NCBI RefSeq assembly: GCF_025486315.1 | Contig: NZ_JAOOPY010000017.1 | Location: forward strand, 62,001-126,000 | From: Variovorax sp. N23 | GTDB lineage: Bacteria; Pseudomonadota; Gammaproteobacteria; Burkholderiales; Burkholderiaceae_C | DNA length: 64,000 bases | Reading direction: 5' to 3' | In this document: positions 60,109 to 64,000 of the stretch, piece by piece | Position numbering within the stretch: position 1 is the first letter of the stretch | How the letters are laid out: every line of letters starts with the position of its first letter | Made by a program: the position numbers and the translations under genes | Notes under the pieces: generated by a model | Seen by the model: the letters and a program-made list of their open reading frames with translations, nothing else | What the model was told of the DNA's origin: nothing | The model's database searches: none

Positions 60109-62125
60109 GTTCGACCTCCCCGAGCCTGTCAGCCGATCCCGGCGCCCCGGCCACGGGCACGACACGCGGCGGGTCCGGCCAGAGTTTCTGCTGCGCCAAC
60201 GGCCAGGCCTGTGCCATCACCGCAACCAGGAGTGCGCCCGCACCGGCCATCAGGGCCAGCCGCCCCGTCCTCGGCCCTGCCCGATGGATGGGCGCGTCGG
60301 CAGCGGCGCAGCGCCTGCGGCGAAGGCCGGCCCCGAGCGCAAAGGCCAGCAGGAGCATGGCGATGGCAACCCCTGCCGCGGCCGCCACGTCCGCGACCCC
60401 GTTGCCGGCGGCGGCGAACTCGAGCGACTGCACTGGGCGTGCCGTGCCGGCTGCGGCCACTGCCAGCGAAGCCGCCAATATCGACACTCCCAGACCTCCG
60501 GCCTGCCGCTGGCGTCTTCGTCGCGGTGTCGAAAGGCCCGGGTCGGCCAGTCCCAGGATCAGGCCGGTGCCGAACGACAGCGCGGCGCACACGGCCTGAA
60601 CCGGAAACCGCAGGTCGGACGTCATGACGAACTGCGAAGGGATCGCGCCGAGGCCACCGACGGCGATGGCCGTCCACGCATCCACGGCACTCGTGCGCGG
60701 CCGGCTTGGCGCAGCATCGAGACGGGTCTGCCAGGGACTGTGTGCCACGTTCCACCGCCAGGTCATGCACAGCGCCAGCGCGAGCGGCAGCACCACCGCG
60801 ACCATGCGCATCGTGCCTTCGGGCAGCGCGCCCGCCAGCCCGCCCAGCGCGGGCCCGAGGCCGAGCGCCCCGAGCAACCAGCCGGCCAGGCTCGCGTACG
60901 GCCGCGCACCGGACTCGCGAAGGTCGCGTCTCTGACGCAATGCCTGTTGCAGCGCCTCGGTTGCAGCGAGCGTCGCGCCCATCGCGAGCCCGGCGCACCC
61001 TGCCGCGAGAAAACGCGCATCGGGCATGTGCAGACCGAGCGCCAGGCCGCCCGCTCCCAGGATCGAGGTGCCCAGCAGCACGACCAGCCAAGCCGATGCA
61101 CGGGCGAGGCGCGCACTCCACCAGCCCGCCGACGCCGCCAGCCAGCCGGTGCACCAGACCATCGCTGCCATGGCGCCGGGCCCCATACCCGTCTGCACCG
61201 GCGTGGGTACGGAGGGGCCTTGCGCCGCCAGCGAAAGGACGGCGCCGCCGGTGGTGGCGAGCATCGAGACGACCCACGCGGCCTGCGCATCGCCGGCGAC
61301 CAGGCGCCGCAGCTGCGGCGTGGTCGCGGCAAACCGCCCGCCCGCTTCGGCACTCGCCAGCAGCTGGTCGAGCCACTTGCGTCGCGCCGGATGGGGTTCG
61401 GTGCGACGCAGCGAGCCCACGACGCGCCGTGCTCGCTCGAGCGTCTCGTGCACGGCGCGCACGCCGCGCGCGAGTTGCTGCACCCGGCGGTCGAAATCGC
61501 GCCGCTGCAACGTGATGGTCAGCCTGTCGTAGCGCCCCGCGTCGATGTCGCGAATGGCCAGCCGCACCGCGCGGTCCCGTGTCCGCCGGGTGGTGACGAA
61601 GGCCGCCCAGGCAGCCAGCCAGCCCATGGCGGCGAAGAATGCGCACCCCAGCGTCAACGGCAGCGCGACCGAAGCCATGAAGGATGCGAGATCAGGCCCT
61701 CGCATGGTCAGCCGCACGGAACCCGTCTGCCCCGTGGAGAGCGCGATCGGTTCCTCGACCACCGCGTCGGGCAGCGCCAGCAGGGACAGTCGACCTTTCA
61801 GCAGGCGATCCGGGCGCGGATCGCTTCGCCACAGTTGACGCCGCATCTCGTCGTTCACGACGATCGATTCGACATCGGGATAGGCGTCCAGACGCTGGCG
61901 CAGCAGCTCGGGCATGCCCACGAGCCGATGCAGCGGAATGCCGAGCGACTCTGCGCGCACCACGCGCTGAGCCACCGACTGCGCGATCAGCCGGCCCCTG
62001 GCCTCGTCGCCTGCCGTGCGCGAGCCGGCGAGCAGCAGGTAGGCGTGCACGGACAGGGCGAGCGCGAGCAGCCAGAGAAGGACGAAGCCCCCGACCCCCA
62101 GCAGCGCCGGCACTCGGCGGGGCAT
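60098..62125 (-). CDS. Sensor-MFS-like membrane protein
   Basis: A 675-residue inner-membrane protein. TM1 (about 6-28) and TM2 (147-175) frame an extracytoplasmic sensor with AQSVAQRVVRAESLGIPLHRL, which aligns with the second sensor of the 871-residue protein at 54549. A linker of about 100 residues leads to an MFS-like block of about 12 helices (282-655). The ATG at 62125 lies 14 bp after the upstream stop; a TTG at 62143, in a TTGA overlap, is the alternative. It is the middle gene of an operon with the 254-residue sensor and the phosphatase. Confidence 0.78.
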   Translation of the reverse strand: MPRRVPALLGVGGFVLLWLLALALSVHAYLLLAGSRTAGDEARGRLIAQSVAQRVVRAESLGIPLHRLVGMPELLRQRLDAYPDVESIVVNDEMRRQLWRSDPRPDRLLKGRLSLLALPDAVVEEPIALSTGQTGSVRLTMRGPDLASFMASVALPLTLGCAFFAAMGWLAAWAAFVTTRRTRDRAVRLAIRDIDAGRYDRLTITLQRRDFDRRVQQLARGVRAVHETLERARRVVGSLRRTEPHPARRKWLDQLLASAEAGGRFAATTPQLRRLVAGDAQAAWVVSMLATTGGAVLSLAAQGPSVPTPVQTGMGPGAMAAMVWCTGWLAASAGWWSARLARASAWLVVLLGTSILGAGGLALGLHMPDARFLAAGCAGLAMGATLAATEALQQALRQRRDLRESGARPYASLAGWLLGALGLGPALGGLAGALPEGTMRMVAVVLPLALALCMTWRWNVAHSPWQTRLDAAPSRPRTSAVDAWTAIAVGGLGAIPSQFVMTSDLRFPVQAVCAALSFGTGLILGLADPGLSTPRRRRQRQAGGLGVSILAASLAVAAAGTARPVQSLEFAAAGNGVADVAAAAGVAIAMLLLAFALGAGLRRRRCAAADAPIHRAGPRTGRLALMAGAGALLVAVMAQAWPLAQQKLWPDPPRVVPVAGAPGSADRLGEVEHGT

Positions 62126-62139
62126 CGGCGCGCGCGTCG

Positions 62140-62904
62140 TCAATCGAGCGCCTCGCTCTCGTCGGTGTGGGCCAGTGCGCCTTCGAACCGGCCACGGGTC
62201 GCGAGCGCCGTGCCAAGGGCCGCCTGCATCGCGCCGCTTCGCTCCTGCATCGGCTGCCGGTCGGTCCGCTTCGCCACTTGCACCAGCAGCAGGCCCCCCG
62301 CGAGCACGAAGAACCCGAGCGCCACGGCGACCACGCCCCATGACTGGAGCGAAACGTCGAGGCTTGCGGGGCGGAACGCGCTCGTGACATGGCCGACAGG
62401 CTCGCCGAACGGACCGCGCAGTCCTAGGCCCAGCACCGGCTCGCTGGCCACGGAGGCCTGCCAGATGCGGTGCGAGCCTGCGCTGCCGCGCGCGGCAGCA
62501 GCAACCGCTTCGGGCAGGGGTTCGCCGACGGCGCCGCGGTCGGTGCTGAAGAGTGTCCGGCCGTCGATGCCTGCGATGTCGAGCGAATGCAACTCGTGGT
62601 TGCGCGCCAGCGCCGCGTCGAGCAGTGCCTGCGCATGCTGGTGGCTCGCCAGATCGAAACCCAGTGCCAGGTCTCCTTCGAGCGCTTCCTGGATTTCGAT
62701 GAGCGTCAGCGCAATCCCCTGCTGCCGCAGCGTGTCCGACTGTTCGCGCTCGAGCATGGCCAGCGAGGCGGCGAGCCAGAGCGCGCCCGCGATCAGCCAG
62801 ACCATCCAGAGCGCGCCCATTTCCCACAGCGCCGCCAGGCCGAGTGCACGGCGCGCGTGGACCGGCTCGGCCGTTTTCGGAACGGACAGGGAACGAAAAG
62901 ACAC
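62140..62904 (-). CDS. Two-helix sensor protein
   Basis: A 254-residue protein. TM1 (about residues 30-50) and TM2 (190-210) frame an extracytoplasmic domain, with a short cytoplasmic tail. The domain's end, GEPVGHVTSAFRPASLDVSLQSW (read in parts), aligns with the end of the first sensor in the 871-residue sensor-MFS protein (GVPAASVWTVLDPTSVRTQV). It starts with GTG. It heads the operon that continues with the sensor-MFS-like and phosphatase genes, so it likely acts with them at the membrane. I know no named family for it. Confidence 0.72.
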   Translation of the reverse strand: MSFRSLSVPKTAEPVHARRALGLAALWEMGALWMVWLIAGALWLAASLAMLEREQSDTLRQQGIALTLIEIQEALEGDLALGFDLASHQHAQALLDAALARNHELHSLDIAGIDGRTLFSTDRGAVGEPLPEAVAAAARGSAGSHRIWQASVASEPVLGLGLRGPFGEPVGHVTSAFRPASLDVSLQSWGVVAVALGFFVLAGGLLLVQVAKRTDRQPMQERSGAMQAALGTALATRGRFEGALAHTDESEALD

Positions 62905-62965
62905 GTTGGATCACTTCCCAGCGGATCCGGGGCTACGACGCGTGCCACAATCGTTCCGCAGAGGC

Positions 62966-62993
62966 TTGATTGCTTACCATTGTGACGTATTGT
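62966..62993 (+). promoter_or_regulatory. Sigma-70-type promoter with a start next to the ATG
   Basis: TTGATT (62966-62971), 16 bp, TATTGT (62988-62993). Transcription would begin about 7 nt on, at or next to the ATG at 63001, and no Shine-Dalgarno sequence precedes that ATG. This suggests a leaderless transcript for the RsbW-like gene. Confidence 0.4.
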
Positions 62994-63000
62994 TGCAAAC

Positions 63001-63432
63001 ATGGCATCTTCTCCCTATCTCCGCCAGACCCTGCGAGCCAATGCGCATGCCGTGGCCGCGCTCCTGACCGAGGTCGAAGCGTGGTGCGCGCGCCACGAAG
63101 TGGATGCGCGCGTGGCGATGCACCTGAGCCTGATGCTGGACGAATGGCTGACCAACATCGTGGAGCACGGCTATCAGGGAAAAGACGGCGAGATCGACGT
63201 CGAGCTCAGCGCCTCATCCGTCGCGCACGTGGACGTCGTCGTGCGCGACCAGGGCAGGATGTTCGACCCCACCCGGCTGGCAGCGCCGGACATCATGGTC
63301 GGGATCGAGGAGCGCGAGATTGGCGGACTGGGCATCCACCTGATCCGTCGCATGGCCAGCCACCTGACATACGCTCGCGAGAACGAGACCAACGTGCTGC
63401 GCTTCGGGAAGTCCGCCGACCCGCGCGCCTGA
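63001..63432 (+). CDS. RsbW/SpoIIAB-like ATP-binding serine kinase (anti-sigma-type)
   Basis: A 143-residue GHKL ATPase. The N-box has E48 and N52 (DEWLTNIVEHGY), G1 has D83 (DQGRMF), and G2 is GGLGIHLIRR (about 108-117). It matches the HATPase_c_2 group that binds and phosphorylates STAS antagonists and sequesters a partner such as a sigma factor. No cognate sigma factor gene lies in the window. It is divergent from the sensor/phosphatase operon. The start lacks a ribosome-binding site. Confidence 0.9.
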   Translation: MASSPYLRQTLRANAHAVAALLTEVEAWCARHEVDARVAMHLSLMLDEWLTNIVEHGYQGKDGEIDVELSASSVAHVDVVVRDQGRMFDPTRLAAPDIMVGIEEREIGGLGIHLIRRMASHLTYARENETNVLRFGKSADPRA

Positions 63433-63437
63433 GATCA

Positions 63438-63466
63438 GGCGCACGATGCCTGCGGCATCGTGCGCC
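63438..63466. terminator. Perfect 13-bp hairpin between convergent genes
   Basis: GGCGCACGATGCC-TGC-GGCATCGTGCGCC lies between the RsbW-like gene and the convergent permease gene. The stem is perfect; no T-run follows. It probably ends both transcripts. Confidence 0.7.
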
Positions 63467-63468
63467 GT

Positions 63469-64000
63469 TCAGGAGAAGAGGTCGATCGGGTTGTTTCGCC
63501 GCAGCTTGCGCAAGGCGAAGAGCACCGCGCCGGCGCTCATGGCCAGGGCTGCCGCCAGGACACCGAGGGCGACCGTCCCGGTCAAGGTGAACGGCAGCAT
63601 CGTCGCGCGCCCGAGGGCCTCATAGAGCCCGTAGGTCACCAGAAGCGAGGGCAGAAAGGCCAGGGTCGTGATGACGCCGGCGATCTGCAGCACCAGCGCG
63701 GTGAAGAAGCGGTCCTGGTAGCCCATGGCGCGCAGCACCGCGTACTCGGACAGGTTGAGGTCGATGATCCCTCGCAGCACCTCGAAGACGAACACCACGC
63801 CGATCAGGATGCCGATGGCGATGCCGAAGCCGAAGAGAACCCCGATGGGCGTCTCGCTGTTGAAATAGCGCCGCTCGGCCGCCACGAACGCGTCCTTCAC
63901 ATGCACCTGCGCCGCGTCCCCCACCCGAGCCGCGATCCGGTCGCGCACCGCCTCGGGATCAGCCCCCTCCCTGATCCGGACCGTCGCAATCGAGATGCGG
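63469..64000 (-). CDS. DevC-family ABC permease, 5' end beyond the window
   Basis: The last 177 or so codons of a membrane protein; the frame is open to the window edge. The visible part contains four hydrophobic helices and the DevC/FtsX-type stretches TPIGVLFGFGIAIGILIG and LSEYAVLRAMGYQDRFF, and ends with LRRNNPIDLFS. DevC pairs with a DevB-type adaptor and a DevA ATPase in exporters; those genes should lie just outside the window. Any link with the signalling locus next door is unproven. Confidence 0.85.
   Translation of the reverse strand, partial: RISIATVRIREGADPEAVRDRIAARVGDAAQVHVKDAFVAAERRYFNSETPIGVLFGFGIAIGILIGVVFVFEVLRGIIDLNLSEYAVLRAMGYQDRFFTALVLQIAGVITTLAFLPSLLVTYGLYEALGRATMLPFTLTGTVALGVLAAALAMSAGAVLFALRKLRRNNPIDLFS

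Overview
The window is GC-rich, gene-dense DNA from a betaproteobacterium. Gene content points to Burkholderiales, most likely Comamonadaceae (Variovorax-like): Bug/TctC solute receptors, the box pathway with a BoxR regulator, a NagAaGHAb-type Rieske oxygenase set and a DevC-type permease. The genus is inferred from gene content and style, not from a database match. I saw no rRNA, tRNA, CRISPR array or intact insertion sequence.

Layout. 0.1-5.2 kb: a small exported protein, a LysR regulator divergent from a VOC protein and a glyoxylate/hydroxypyruvate reductase, then malate synthase G. 5.3-9.3 kb: an IclR regulator divergent from an HMG-CoA-lyase-like enzyme, a class III CoA-transferase and a Bug receptor. 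9.3-14.1 kb: a TetR-controlled tripartite EmrAB/NodT-type efflux pump. 14.2-23.7 kb: housekeeping genes, including argS, a SPOR protein, dsbA, lptA-lptB, rpoN and an rRNA methyltransferase. 23.8-27.1 kb: an isolated TssL/DotU-like and IcmF-like membrane pair beside an orphan NarL-type response regulator. 27.1-33.0 kb: a catabolic cassette (receptor, BKACE, acyl-CoA ligase, 3-hydroxyacyl-CoA dehydrogenase) divergent from a Crp/Fnr regulator. 33.0-37.2 kb: a four-part Rieske ring hydroxylase in the nagAa-G-H-Ab order, divergent from a NagR/DntR-like LysR regulator. 37.2-52.0 kb: a complete aerobic benzoyl-CoA (box) locus. One arm runs DUF4863-boxD-benzoate-CoA ligase-hydrolase-LivKHMGF on the minus strand; the other runs boxR-boxC-boxB-boxA on the plus strand. 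Both promoters carry TGCA elements expected for BoxR.

52.4-63.4 kb holds the most unusual part: an apparent partner-switching signalling locus. It contains a STAS antagonist, an RsbW-like ATPase, a membrane SpoIIE/PP2C phosphatase, two acetyltransferases, a periplasmic ABC-type binding protein, and sensor proteins joined to MFS-like membrane domains. One sensor-MFS protein is a single chain (871 aa). The other appears as two adjacent genes (254 and 675 aa) whose domain order matches that chain. The window ends inside a DevC-family ABC permease gene.

Working model for the last region (inference): extracytoplasmic ligands, possibly delivered by the binding protein, are read by the sensor-MFS proteins and the phosphatase. 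The phosphatase dephosphorylates the STAS protein, which then competes for the RsbW-like kinase. The final target is not visible here.
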